This document shows positions 41,834 to 50,421 of a stretch of 55,589 bases of DNA, piece after piece. Every line of letters begins with the position of its first letter. Positions within the stretch are counted from its first letter, which is position 1. The notes below the pieces were generated by a model. It saw nothing but the letters and a program-made list of their open reading frames with translations. It was not told the origin of the DNA and made no database searches. A program made the position numbers and the translations under genes. Source of the stretch: Firmicutes bacterium UBA6113 (GTDB lineage: Bacteria; Bacillota; Clostridia; Tissierellales; Sedimentibacteraceae); the NCBI GenBank assembly GCA_002422545.1, contig DIWF01000001.1, positions 1 through 55,589 of the forward strand, in the 5' to 3' direction.

Positions 41834-42522
41834 GAATTCTGCGATTTTTTATTTTTTATGGAATAATATCCTGCAATTGTTATCACAAATGAACTTAATG
41901 AATCTACAATGAAATCCTCCATTGTATCCATAAGGGCTGCGTGACCTACGAGAACCGTTCCATCAGCCAGCATATATTTCTGCATGTTTGTAGCTAAAAT
42001 TTCATCTGCCAGAAACTCATACATTTCCCATACAGCACCGGAAGCCAATGCAAAACAAAAGGCAAACAAAGCAACAAAGAAAGGGCTTAAGTCAATATGT
42101 GTATGTTCAGAGTCATTGAGAAAACTCACAAGACTGAATCCCAAGGCACCAAGCATTGCTCCGCTGAAAGCATGAAGAATTGTATCCCAATTTGGAATCA
42201 AGTAATAAAAATCCCGCACTTCTCCAAGATAAATGGCACAGTACAAAAATATAAAGTACATGATTTCCATGTTGTTAGGTATGTCTATTGATGCTTTTTT
42301 TTCAACTATTGAAGGTATAGCCATAACAACAATTCCCAATAGACACTGAAGCAGCATGAGAACATAGTCGCTTCTTACTTTTTCGTACATTTCTGAAGAT
42401 GTTCCTGAAGGAGCATAAATAATTTTAACTGATGCATATACTATTGATAATAATAGGGATACGAAAAGCATTGTTCCTGCAATTTTTTTCCACTTGTCTT
42501 TATCTGAAACTTTATTATTCAT
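41827..42522 (-). CDS. YjdF/DUF2238-like membrane protein
   Basis: 231-aa protein with about six TM helices. The conserved polar residues within helices (NWDTILHAFSGAMLGALGF, SGAVWEMYEF and DTMEDFIVDS) match the DUF2238/YjdF pattern of Asp/His/Glu in membrane segments. Function unknown. It is monocistronic, between DUF421 and the aco locus; a CACATTAA/TTAATGTG hairpin (42552-42569) lies upstream. The family assignment is from memory. Confidence 0.65.
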   Translation of the reverse strand: MNNKVSDKDKWKKIAGTMLFVSLLLSIVYASVKIIYAPSGTSSEMYEKVRSDYVLMLLQCLLGIVVMAIPSIVEKKASIDIPNNMEIMYFIFLYCAIYLGEVRDFYYLIPNWDTILHAFSGAMLGALGFSLVSFLNDSEHTHIDLSPFFVALFAFCFALASGAVWEMYEFLADEILATNMQKYMLADGTVLVGHAALMDTMEDFIVDSLSSFVITIAGYYSIKNKKSQNSK

Positions 42523-42551
42523 ATGATACCTCTATATTATGATTAGGTTAT

Positions 42552-42569
42552 CACATTAATTTTAATGTG
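42552..42569 (-). terminator. Weak hairpin after the second acoX
   Basis: CACATTAA-TT-TTAATGTG, an 8-bp stem 24 bp past the acoX2 stop. It has no strong T run, so termination may be partial. Confidence 0.45.
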
Positions 42570-42592
42570 TAAATATTATATAAGGTTTCTAC

Positions 42593-43594
42593 TTATCTTT
42601 TTAACTCGAAAAATCCGTTTTTCTGCGCTGTCTCAAGTGCTTTTACAACATTCACATGGCAAGGGCCGTTTCTTGTTATTTTAAATTTGAAACGCTGTCC
42701 TTTGTAAAATTCTATTTCTCTTTCTCCGTCAAGGGCAATAGTGCCGCTGTCATCGGCAACATACTCATACTCCTGTTCCAGATTAATAATAACAGGCTCA
42801 CCCACTGAAACTTCTTCAAGCATTCCTGCTGCAATGGGAGCTGTGACTGTGCCGGTGTTTGTGTTCACATCTAAATATGCTCCAAAATCATCATGCTTAT
42901 GTATTATTGTTTTGCATCCTACAATAGATGAAAATCCAATTGAAGCAGGATGACTTCTTGTTACAAATATTTTCTCGATGCTGTCCATATCCCAGATTGC
43001 CCTGGAGCCCACAAAAGGATCATTTGAAATTACAGCATCAACAAGGGCAATGTCCAAAAGATTTGAATCCATGTAAATTTCTATTCTTTTGTCGGTGATT
43101 GCGTAACTTTCTTTTTCAAAACGATTTGAAGCAACTGCTGCAGCGGCCATTCCTGCAATTGTTCCCTCAAGCATTTCGGGATATGCGTTGTTGGTACCGG
43201 TAGATATGGCTATTAACGGCGTTTTCTTGATTGCCTTGGCAATGGCTCTGTTTGTGCCGTCCCCTCCCAATGAAACTATACATCCCACATTATTTGTTTC
43301 CATAAACTCAGCAGCATTTACTGTATCCTTCATGCTGTTGAAAGTTATTGTATCTGTAAGATTAATCTCACACTTTAATTCCTTGCTTGTTCTTAACTTA
43401 TCTCTTACTTTAAGTCCCATCTTGTGAGAATCATTCATCATGTATACAGTGTCTACGCCCATTGATTGAGCACCGAGCACTATTCTTTCCACAATATTGA
43501 TTTTTTCACTATTGTCTATTACAGTGGCATGAGATACCAATCTTCTTATATCTTTTCCCGAAACAGGATTTGCTATTATGCCGATGGAAGTCAT
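42593..43594 (-). CDS. acoX: AcoX-like ATP-NAD kinase family protein, second copy
   Basis: 333-aa protein of the NAD kinase-like fold. SIGIIANPVSGKDIRRLV is the N-terminal nucleotide motif, SLGGDGTNRAIA is the GGDG loop, and STGTNNAYPEM is typical of AcoX. A near-duplicate lies at 46419-47459, matching along most of its length. AcoX genes travel with acetoin dehydrogenase but their biochemical role is not known. This copy sits past the acoL terminator, with its own strong RBS (AGGAGGCGGAAT). It is either expressed by read-through or from its own promoter. Confidence 0.85.
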   Translation of the reverse strand: MTSIGIIANPVSGKDIRRLVSHATVIDNSEKINIVERIVLGAQSMGVDTVYMMNDSHKMGLKVRDKLRTSKELKCEINLTDTITFNSMKDTVNAAEFMETNNVGCIVSLGGDGTNRAIAKAIKKTPLIAISTGTNNAYPEMLEGTIAGMAAAAVASNRFEKESYAITDKRIEIYMDSNLLDIALVDAVISNDPFVGSRAIWDMDSIEKIFVTRSHPASIGFSSIVGCKTIIHKHDDFGAYLDVNTNTGTVTAPIAAGMLEEVSVGEPVIINLEQEYEYVADDSGTIALDGEREIEFYKGQRFKFKITRNGPCHVNVVKALETAQKNGFFELKR

Positions 43595-43681
43595 ATTCCG
43601 CCTCCTACAATTTAGTTATATCTTTCATATTATCACAATAAACTTAATATTTGCATAACTTTTTAAAATTTTCTTCCATAT

Positions 43682-43708
43682 AAAAAAGCAATCTGATTTA
43701 CAGATTGC
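43682..43708 (-). terminator. Terminator after acoL
   Basis: On the minus strand GCAATCTG, a 5-nt loop, CAGATTGC and a T6 run, 11 bp past the acoL stop. Confidence 0.88.
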
Positions 43709-43718
43709 CATATTATAT

Positions 43719-45107
43719 TTATTTTGGAATATGAATTGCATTGCCATATACTGCGTGAGCTGCTTCAAGGAGAGATTCTCCTACTGTAGGATGTGCATGA
43801 ATAGTTGAGATTATTTCTTCAACTGTTGCTTCAAGCCTTATTGCCAAAGCTCCTTCAACAATAAGATCCGTAGCCCTGAGCCCTGACATGTGAAGCCCCA
43901 GTATCTCTCCTGTAGTCCCATCAGCAACATATTTCACAATTCCTTCTGTCTGTGCTTCTATCATTGCTTTTCCATTTATATACATTGGAAAAACCCCTGT
44001 TTTTATGTCATAACCCTTGTTTCTTGCCTGTTCTTCTGTAAGCCCCACTCCTGCCAGTTCCGGATGAGTATAAACACAATATGGAATTGTTTTAAAATCA
44101 ATGTCAGGATGCTTCTGCATAATTGATTCAACGGCAACAATACCTTCTGCTGAAGCAACGTGAGCAAGCATTACTCCGCCGTTGCAGTCACCTACAGCAT
44201 ATATGTTTTCAATATTAGTCTGCATGAATTTATTAACAGCAACAGCTCCTTTTACTGTAGTTATACCTAGTTCTTCCAGTCCTATATTGTCAGTAACAGG
44301 CTTTCTTCCTATGGACAACAGTACTTTTTCTGCTTCAATAGATTTTTCACCTGCAGTGGTAGAAGTGTTCACAAGAAGATTTTCTGCTGATTTTGAAATT
44401 GAAACTACCCTGGTGTCTGCGTATATTTCAATTCCGTTTTTTATAAATTTATCCTTAAGGGGTTTTACTATGTCCGCATCCATGTTTGCCACAATGTCAG
44501 GAAGCATCTCAACAATTGTTACCTTGCATCCCAATGTTCCATAAACCTCTGCAAATTCGGCTCCTATTACTCCTCCTCCTATTATGACCATGCTTTTTGG
44601 AACTTCCGGCAATGAAAGTGCTTCATCGCTTGTAATCACTCCTGGAAGGTCAACTCCCGGCAAAGGAACTATCACAGGCTTTGAACCCGTAGCAATAATT
44701 GCATAATCAAAATCAACTGTGACATTAGTTCCATCCGATGATTTTACAAGGATTTGATTTTTGCTGATGAAACTTCCTTCCCCTTGGATTTTTGTTACGT
44801 TGTTGTTTTTAAAAAGATTTTCAACTCCTGCCACAAGTTTTTTAACTATTTTATCTTTTCTTTTTTGAAGCTGTTTCCAATTGATTGTTGCATCAGATAC
44901 ATCTATGCCTATTTCCTTGCTGTCCTTTTTTATGGTTTCAAACTGTTCAGCAGTGTGAAGAAGTACTTTTGTGGGTATACACCCCTTGTTTAGGCATGTT
45001 CCCCCAAGGCGCTCTTTTTCAATTACAGTAACCTCCGATCCCAGCTGAGAGGCCCTTATGGCTGCAACGTATCCTCCTGGGCCTCCTCCTAAAATAGCTA
45101 TTTTCAT
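43719..45107 (-). CDS. acoL: Dihydrolipoyl dehydrogenase (E3) of acetoin dehydrogenase
   Basis: 462-aa FAD disulfide oxidoreductase. GGGPGGYVAAIRASQLG is the FAD Rossmann motif. GGTCLNKGCIPTK contains the redox Cys pair, MVIIGGGVIGAEFAEVY is the NAD site, and HAHPTVGESLLEAAH holds the catalytic His-Glu near the C-terminus. It reoxidises the dihydrolipoyl arm of AcoC with NAD+. There is no N-terminal lipoyl domain, unlike some Aco E3 proteins. The start is ATG 45107 behind AAGGAGGAAAAA; the frame is open to 45146. Last gene before the operon terminator. Confidence 0.95.
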   Translation of the reverse strand: MKIAILGGGPGGYVAAIRASQLGSEVTVIEKERLGGTCLNKGCIPTKVLLHTAEQFETIKKDSKEIGIDVSDATINWKQLQKRKDKIVKKLVAGVENLFKNNNVTKIQGEGSFISKNQILVKSSDGTNVTVDFDYAIIATGSKPVIVPLPGVDLPGVITSDEALSLPEVPKSMVIIGGGVIGAEFAEVYGTLGCKVTIVEMLPDIVANMDADIVKPLKDKFIKNGIEIYADTRVVSISKSAENLLVNTSTTAGEKSIEAEKVLLSIGRKPVTDNIGLEELGITTVKGAVAVNKFMQTNIENIYAVGDCNGGVMLAHVASAEGIVAVESIMQKHPDIDFKTIPYCVYTHPELAGVGLTEEQARNKGYDIKTGVFPMYINGKAMIEAQTEGIVKYVADGTTGEILGLHMSGLRATDLIVEGALAIRLEATVEEIISTIHAHPTVGESLLEAAHAVYGNAIHIPK

Positions 45108-45117
45108 TTTTTCCTCC

Positions 45118-46416
45118 TTAAAGCAAAAGCATTCCTGGTTTTTCAATATATTGTTTCAATCTTGACATAAACGAAGCAGCAACGGCTCCGTCAACAACTC
45201 TGTGATCTGCAGTAAGGCTTAAATTCATCATAGGTTTAATTTTAATTTCACCGTCAATAACCCTTGCTTCTTCTTCAATTGTATTGACACCAAGAATTGC
45301 AACCTCCGGCTGATTGATGATAGGAGAAAATGATTCGATTCCAAACATTCCTATGTTTGTGATGGTGAATGTTCCTCCTGTAAGTTCATCTGCTGTAAGT
45401 TCATTTGTTTTGGCCTTTTGACCTAAGTCTTTTATTTCCTTGGAAATGTCCTTGAGTCCCTTTACATTTGCATATTTCACAACAGGAACAAGAAGTCCTT
45501 CAGAAAGGGCAACAGCAACACCCATATTTACGTAATTGCGCGTTACTATTTCATTTCCGTCAATAGAACTGTTCAAAAGAGGATGCTCTAGAAGAACCAT
45601 GGAAACTATCTTTACAAGGATATCGGTATAAGAAACCTTTACTGTTTCTTTCAGGTCTTCCTTCAACTGCTTCATGGCAGTTGTATCCACTTTCAAATTA
45701 TAGTTTACCGTCGGAGATGTTTGTACGCTTTCATGCATTCTTTTGGCAATAACCTTGCGCATGGTTGTCATTGATGCCCTTGTTTCCATTGGAGAAGCAT
45801 ATTTCATAAGCTCTTCGTTTAGTTTAAATTTAATTACATCGTCCTTCATGATGCGTGTTTCTTTTTGAATTTTGTTTGTGTCAACATCTAATTGTTCAGC
45901 AGCAATTGCAGCTGCCGGAGAAACTTTTTTCTGTGCAGGTTTTTCATCAAATGCTTTAATGTCTTCTTCAGTTATGGCTCCTCCAGGTCCAGTGCCAACC
46001 ACCAATGAAAAATCAACTCCCAAGTCCTGTGCTATTTTTTTTGCTCTTGGAGAAATTTTTATTCTTCCTCCAGCTGAAGCAGCTACGGATGGAGCCATTG
46101 TTGGTGCTTTTACTTCTACATTATTTTCTGCGGCAGTTACATTACCATCGGACTGTATTAATAAATATGATATGTCTTCATCTGCATTTCCTATAATTGC
46201 AACCGGTTCAAGAACATTTACTGTGCCTTCTCTCACAATTATTTTTCTCAGTATCCCTGAAGACTTTGCTTCATAGGAATTTGTCAATTTATCTGTTTCA
46301 ACATCAAAAAGAGTATCACCTGCGTTTATTGTATCTCCCTCGGATTTTTTCCAGTTTGTCAAAAATCCTTCGGTCATTGTCAGTCCCATTTTAGGCATTA
46401 CTATATATTCAGCCAT
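45118..46416 (-). CDS. acoC: Acetoin dehydrogenase E2, dihydrolipoamide acetyltransferase
   Basis: 432-aa E2 core. Residues 1-80 are a lipoyl domain with Lys in ETDKLTN. Next is an Ala/Pro-rich linker, and residues about 115-155 are the E1/E3-binding domain (ISPRAKKIAQDLG, then GTGPGGAITEEDI). The C-terminal ~230 residues are the CoA acyltransferase with the catalytic TADHRVVDG. It takes the acetyl group from E1-TPP onto lipoate and delivers it to CoA. It lies directly after acoX (2-bp gap) and before acoL. Confidence 0.94.
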   Translation of the reverse strand: MAEYIVMPKMGLTMTEGFLTNWKKSEGDTINAGDTLFDVETDKLTNSYEAKSSGILRKIIVREGTVNVLEPVAIIGNADEDISYLLIQSDGNVTAAENNVEVKAPTMAPSVAASAGGRIKISPRAKKIAQDLGVDFSLVVGTGPGGAITEEDIKAFDEKPAQKKVSPAAAIAAEQLDVDTNKIQKETRIMKDDVIKFKLNEELMKYASPMETRASMTTMRKVIAKRMHESVQTSPTVNYNLKVDTTAMKQLKEDLKETVKVSYTDILVKIVSMVLLEHPLLNSSIDGNEIVTRNYVNMGVAVALSEGLLVPVVKYANVKGLKDISKEIKDLGQKAKTNELTADELTGGTFTITNIGMFGIESFSPIINQPEVAILGVNTIEEEARVIDGEIKIKPMMNLSLTADHRVVDGAVAASFMSRLKQYIEKPGMLLL

Positions 46417-46418
46417 TA

Positions 46419-47459
46419 TTACCTCCCAATATTATCTTGAAATAATTCAGATACATCTGAATTATTTGCAATAAAAAATCCATTTTTCTGAGCTGTTTCA
46501 AGTGCTCTTACGGCATTAACATGTAATGGTCCGTTTCTTCTAATTTTAAAAACAAAGCGCTGATTGTCAGAAAACTCTATTTCTCTTTCCCCGTCCAGTG
46601 CAATAGTTCCTCTGTTCTTAGTCACATACTCGTATTCATCGCTAAATCCAAGAATCTCCGGATCACCGGCAGATATTTTATCCACAATTCCGGCAGCAAT
46701 AGGAGCGGTTATGAAAGAGCCACCGTTGTTGATGTCCACAAATGCTCCGAAATCGTCATGTGCATAAATTATTGTCTTGCATCCCACAACAGCAGAAAAA
46801 CCTATTGAAGCAGGATGACTGCGGGTTACAAATATTTTTTCTATTGTTTCCATATCCCATATGGCTTTTGATCCGACGAATACGTCCTTGGATATGACTG
46901 CATCAATGAGTGCAATGTCCTTCAGCTCATCATTCTTGTAAATTTCTATTACTTTATCCCTTGCAGTAAAAAGCCTGACGTCAAATTTTCCTGAAGCAAC
47001 AGCTGCAGCAGCCATTCCCACAACCGTTCCTTCAAGCATTACAGGATACACGTTGTTTGTTCCTGTCGAAATAGTTATGAGCGGCGTACTTTTAACAGAC
47101 TTGGCCACAGCCCTGTTTGTTCCGTCTCCACCTAATGTTACTATGCAGCCGACTTTAGTTTTTTCCATATATTTAGCTGCACTTACAGTATCATCCATAC
47201 TGTCGGTGCGCATCATTTCTATAACTTCTATTTCACACTTTAATTCTTCACAGAGCTTTAGTTTGTCTAGAACCCTGTAGCCGATGTTGTAAGAATCAGG
47301 CATGATGTAGACCTTGTCTACGCCTAAGGACTGGGCTCCAAGCACGATTCTTTCCACTATGTTTATTTTCTCGTTGTTGTCAATTACGGTTGCATGGGAC
47401 ACAAGACGCCTTATATCCTTACCTGAAGCAGGATTTGCCACAATACCTATGGAAGTCAT
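46419..47459 (-). CDS. acoX: AcoX, ATP-NAD kinase-like acetoin catabolism protein
   Basis: 346-aa AcoX with SIGIVANPASGKDIRRLV, TLGGDGTNRAVA and STGTNNVYPVM. It has 13 more residues than the second copy, including a different C-terminus (IANNSDVSELFQ). It sits inside the operon between acoB and acoC, so co-expression with the dehydrogenase is clear. The NAD-kinase-like fold suggests a nucleotide or phosphate ligand. The reaction is unknown. Confidence 0.9.
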   Translation of the reverse strand: MTSIGIVANPASGKDIRRLVSHATVIDNNEKINIVERIVLGAQSLGVDKVYIMPDSYNIGYRVLDKLKLCEELKCEIEVIEMMRTDSMDDTVSAAKYMEKTKVGCIVTLGGDGTNRAVAKSVKSTPLITISTGTNNVYPVMLEGTVVGMAAAAVASGKFDVRLFTARDKVIEIYKNDELKDIALIDAVISKDVFVGSKAIWDMETIEKIFVTRSHPASIGFSAVVGCKTIIYAHDDFGAFVDINNGGSFITAPIAAGIVDKISAGDPEILGFSDEYEYVTKNRGTIALDGEREIEFSDNQRFVFKIRRNGPLHVNAVRALETAQKNGFFIANNSDVSELFQDNIGR

Positions 47460-47476
47460 CGCTCCTCCTTTTGAAG

Positions 47477-47502
47477 CGCAGCACCGATTGCTCGATGCTG
47501 CG
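47477..47502 (-). other. Intercistronic hairpin between acoB and acoX
   Basis: CGCAGCA and TGCTGCG enclose an inner CGA/TCG pair, forming a stem without a following T run. It may be an mRNA-processing or stability element that sets E1 versus AcoX levels. Confidence 0.5.
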
Positions 47503-47508
47503 AATGGT

Positions 47509-48480
47509 TTAAAATAATGATTTGACAGTTGCTTCTATATCCTTATCATTAGGAAGCATGTAATTTTCAAGCCCCATTGAAAAAGGAACAGGAGTGTTCA
47601 ATGCTCCCACTCTTTTTATAGGAGCGTCGCATTCGTAGAAGCATTCTTCAGCAATAAGTGAAGCAATTTCTCCGGAGAAAGCTCCTCTTTTTACTTCTTC
47701 GCTTACAACCACAACTTTGTGCGTCTTTTCAACTGATTTAAAAATTGTTTCTTTGTCAAGAGGATATAATGACCTTAAATCAACAACTTCAGCATTGATA
47801 CCGTCCTTGGCCAAGGCTTCAGCCGCCTTCATTGCATCCAGCACCTGTTTTCCGTAAGTTATGATTGTAACATCAGTTCCTTCTTTTTTAACGCATGCCT
47901 TACCAAAAGGAACAGCCTTTAGTTCATCTTCAACCTCACTTTTAACGGCATACAACGTTTTATTTTCTATGAATATGACAGGATTGTCATCTTCGATTGC
48001 AGTAACCATCAATCCATAAGCATCCTGAGCATTCGACGGATACACTACCTTCAGTCCCGGAACATGTGCAAGCCATGCTTCCAATGACTGTGAGTGCTGA
48101 GCAGCAGCGCTTACTCCGCCGCCTTCAGGAAGACGTATAACCATTGGAAGAGTGATTTTTCCTCCGGTCATGTACCTTAACTTAGCTGCTTGGTTTACAA
48201 TTTGATCCATGCCTACAGTTGCGAAGTCCATAAACATAAGCTCTGCAATAGGTCTTAAGCCGCATGCAGCAGAACCCACAGCTGCACCTATGATTGCTCC
48301 TTCAGAAATAGGAGTATCTCTGACACGTCTGTCTCCAAACTCATCAAACATTCCGGCGCTAACGCCAAAACATCCGCCGAATTTTCCAACGTCTTCACCG
48401 AAAAGAAGCACATTTGGATCATCCATCATTTTCTTTCTCATTCCTTCTCTAATTCCTTCAGCATATGTCATTGTTCTCAT
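47509..48480 (-). CDS. acoB: Acetoin dehydrogenase E1 beta subunit
   Basis: 323-aa transketolase-like beta subunit: MTYAEGIREGM, LFGEDVGKFGGCFGVSAG, DTPISEGAIIGAAVGSA, the AAQHSQSLEAW loop and PLDKETIFKSVEKTHKVVVV. It forms an alpha2beta2 TPP enzyme with AcoA that cleaves acetoin to acetaldehyde and a TPP-bound acetyl group. The start overlaps the acoA stop by ATGA. ATG 48480 is used; a second in-frame Met lies at codon 4. Confidence 0.94.
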   Translation of the reverse strand: MRTMTYAEGIREGMRKKMMDDPNVLLFGEDVGKFGGCFGVSAGMFDEFGDRRVRDTPISEGAIIGAAVGSAACGLRPIAELMFMDFATVGMDQIVNQAAKLRYMTGGKITLPMVIRLPEGGGVSAAAQHSQSLEAWLAHVPGLKVVYPSNAQDAYGLMVTAIEDDNPVIFIENKTLYAVKSEVEDELKAVPFGKACVKKEGTDVTIITYGKQVLDAMKAAEALAKDGINAEVVDLRSLYPLDKETIFKSVEKTHKVVVVSEEVKRGAFSGEIASLIAEECFYECDAPIKRVGALNTPVPFSMGLENYMLPNDKDIEATVKSLF

Positions 48481-49463
48481 CTTATTCTTCCCTCCTCAAC
48501 TATATCAGTGTATACATCTTCTAAAGCTGATTCCAAGGCTGGCACTTTGCTGTTATCCGCAAATGCATTTGCATCATCAATCATTTTATCAACATCAGCA
48601 TTCATTTTCTTGATTTCTTCTTCAGTTATTACGTTGTTTTCTTTTAAGTAATTTTCCATCCTTGGAATTGGATCTTTCTTAAGCCATGCTTCCAATTCTC
48701 CTGAAGGTCTGTATACTGTGGGGTCTCCTTCAAAGTGTCCCCTGAACCTGTATGTCTTGCATTCGATGAGCGTTGGTCCCTGTCCCTTTCTTGCTCTTGC
48801 CACTGCTTCACCGACAGCTTCGTAAACCGCAAACACATCATTTCCGTCAACTGTAACTCCCGGCATGTTGTAAGCTGTAGCTCTTACAGATACATCAGTT
48901 ATTGCCTGGTGCCTTGCTTGACTTACGGAAATCCCGTATCCGTTGTTTTCGCACACGAACACAACCGGAAGTTTCCAAATGCTAGCAAGGTTCAAACCTT
49001 CGTGGAATGTGCTCTGGTTTGTTGATGCATCACCAAAGAAGCACACGCACACCTGATCTGTTCCTTTATATTGAATTGCAAGTCCTGCTCCGGCTGCAAT
49101 GTTATGTCCGGCTCCAACTATTCCGTTAGCTCCGAGTATTCCCTTTGATGCGTCAGCTATGTGCATTGAACCACCTTTTCCCCTGCAATAACCGTCTTCT
49201 TTTCCAAAAAGCTCAGCCATCATATAGTTTAATTCTCCGCCCTTGGCAATTATGTGGCCATGGCCTCTGTGGGTGCTTGTAATATAGTCATCTTTTCTTA
49301 AATTTGCACAGGCTCCTGTAGCAACAGCTTCCTCACCAAGATAAAGGTGAACAAATCCCGGAATTTTGCCCTCAGCAAATTTATCCATTGCTCTTGTTTC
49401 AAATTTACGAATTTTTAACATGGTCAAATACATTTCCTTTAATTGCTCATTTGATATTTTCAA
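48477..49463 (-). CDS. acoA: Acetoin dehydrogenase E1 alpha subunit
   Basis: 328-aa TPP-binding alpha subunit: MLKIRKFETRAMDKFAEGKIPGF, HRGHGHIIAKGG, GKGGSMHIAD, the TPP site GDASTNQSTFHEGLNLA and VCENNGYGIS. The start is TTG 49463, with GGGAGG at the proper distance. The ATG at 49478 coincides with that RBS and is unlikely to be used. The clustering with AcoX and AcoR supports acetoin rather than pyruvate or branched-chain 2-oxo acid dehydrogenase. Confidence 0.93.
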   Translation of the reverse strand: MKISNEQLKEMYLTMLKIRKFETRAMDKFAEGKIPGFVHLYLGEEAVATGACANLRKDDYITSTHRGHGHIIAKGGELNYMMAELFGKEDGYCRGKGGSMHIADASKGILGANGIVGAGHNIAAGAGLAIQYKGTDQVCVCFFGDASTNQSTFHEGLNLASIWKLPVVFVCENNGYGISVSQARHQAITDVSVRATAYNMPGVTVDGNDVFAVYEAVGEAVARARKGQGPTLIECKTYRFRGHFEGDPTVYRPSGELEAWLKKDPIPRMENYLKENNVITEEEIKKMNADVDKMIDDANAFADNSKVPALESALEDVYTDIVEEGRIR

Positions 49464-49480
49464 AATATTACCTCCCATCG

Positions 49481-49843
49481 TTATTTTATTTCTACTTTTA
49501 CACAAGCTATGCAAGCTTCTATTGAATCATCCTTGTCACCAAATCTTGTAAAATAAAGGCCGTCTGTTTTCAGCCCGCCCTCTACGGTATTGACTGTTAC
49601 TTTTCCCACAGGGAAACATTTTTCAATTTCTTCCTTATTCACTTCTTCAGGTCTTGATACAGCTACCATCACATCAATAAATACGTTTTCATCAATGTTA
49701 TCCTGAGAAAATCCCAAAACCTCGCTCAGTCCTATTAAACAACTTTTGGAAATGGCATCCTTTGAAGCTTTCACTGCAGCCTTTGTAACATCCTGTCCGT
49801 GAAAGTCTATTCCCATGCCGAACTCAATTACAAACTTTTTCAT
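49481..49843 (-). CDS. Lin0512 family protein
   Basis: 120-aa small cytosolic protein: FVIEFGMGIDFHGQDVTKAAVKA, then FIDVMVAVSRPEEV and KVTVNTVEGGLKTDGL, with CIACVKVEI at the end. The core is alternating strand and helix. I recognise the Lin0512 family, which has no known function. It is second in the sigma-54 operon, 11 bp after the DUF6506 gene and 17 bp before acoA, so it must be made with the acetoin dehydrogenase. The tandem Cys pair at the C-terminus may bind metal or be redox-active. Confidence 0.8.
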   Translation of the reverse strand: MKKFVIEFGMGIDFHGQDVTKAAVKASKDAISKSCLIGLSEVLGFSQDNIDENVFIDVMVAVSRPEEVNKEEIEKCFPVGKVTVNTVEGGLKTDGLYFTRFGDKDDSIEACIACVKVEIK

Positions 49844-49854
49844 AATACCACCTC

Positions 49855-50157
49855 CTAGAAAAATTCATCGCCGCTTTTATTGCCCAGCCCGGGGTGAATG
49901 TCAAACCTAATTGCTCCAACAACTGATTTACCTTTTACTGCTTCACTGACCATAAAAGTACCCTTGTTCCCGAATCCTCCGCACAGTTCAATGGCTGAAA
50001 CTCCTTCATCAGCAAGCTTGACTGCTGTTTCAACAGCTTTTTCATAGGAGTTTACGCCCACTGTGGTCAAAATAACTTCTCCCGCATCTATGACAGATTT
50101 ATGAACTTCAGGATCTCCTTGAGGTGCAATGAATATGAACGCTCCTTTAAGAGGCAT
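49855..50157 (-). CDS. DUF6506 family protein
   Basis: 100-aa small cytosolic protein: GAFIFIAPQGDPEVHKSVIDAGEV, then the VGVNSYEKAVETAVKLADEG helix and AIELCGGFGNKGTFMVSEAV. Assigned to DUF6506 from memory. First gene of the aco operon, about 37 bp after the -12 element of the sigma-54 promoter. Function unknown. The GGFG turn could bind a phosphate or cofactor, but this is speculative. Confidence 0.7.
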   Translation of the reverse strand: MPLKGAFIFIAPQGDPEVHKSVIDAGEVILTTVGVNSYEKAVETAVKLADEGVSAIELCGGFGNKGTFMVSEAVKGKSVVGAIRFDIHPGLGNKSGDEFF

Positions 50158-50193
50158 ATATGTTCCTCCTTTCTTTTATTTGACTATATATAA

Positions 50194-50209
50194 AGCATAA
50201 ACCGTGCCA
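50194..50209 (-). promoter_or_regulatory. Sigma-54 (-24/-12) promoter of the aco operon
   Basis: On the minus strand TGGCAC-GGTTT-ATGCT: the -24 TGGCAC box is perfect, and the -12 GC is at the required spacing. It lies between acoR and the first operon gene, with AcoR, a sigma-54 activator, encoded next door. Confidence 0.85.
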
Positions 50210-50315
50210 ATCTTCATGAATTGATAAACAAATTAATATATGCTGGAATTCAAATATTTTATACATCATTCCAAAATCTGCAAGAAGTTTCTTGGTTTGT
50301 TGTCTCATGAAAAAA

Positions 50316-50347
50316 TCTCAATTTGAGACTGATATCTCACCTTGAGA
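50316..50347. promoter_or_regulatory. Two upstream activator palindromes (probable AcoR sites)
   Basis: TCTCA-ATT-TGAGA (50316-50328) and TCTCA-CCT-TGAGA (50335-50347), with centres 19 bp apart, lie 110-140 bp upstream of the -24 box. That is the normal range for enhancer-binding proteins. A third copy lies in the acoR terminator at 50393-50405, and a half site at 50303-50307. Confidence 0.75.
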
Positions 50348-50376
50348 TTGAAATATTTTTTAACAGCTTGATTTAC

Positions 50377-50411
50377 AAAAAAAAACAAGCAGTCTCACTT
50401 TGAGACTGCTT
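50377..50411 (-). terminator. acoR terminator containing a third TCTCA-N3-TGAGA palindrome
   Basis: On the minus strand AAGCAGTCTCA, loop AAG, TGAGACTGCTT (stem 50387-50411), then a T-rich tract. The inner 13 bp are the same palindrome as the upstream activator sites. Confidence 0.9.
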
Positions 50412-50421
50412 CAAATTTATA

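Noticed and set aside
49464..49514. Longer AcoA starting upstream of 49463
   Set aside because: The extension would overlap the Lin0512 gene and include the RBS; homologous E1 alpha proteins start at the TTG.
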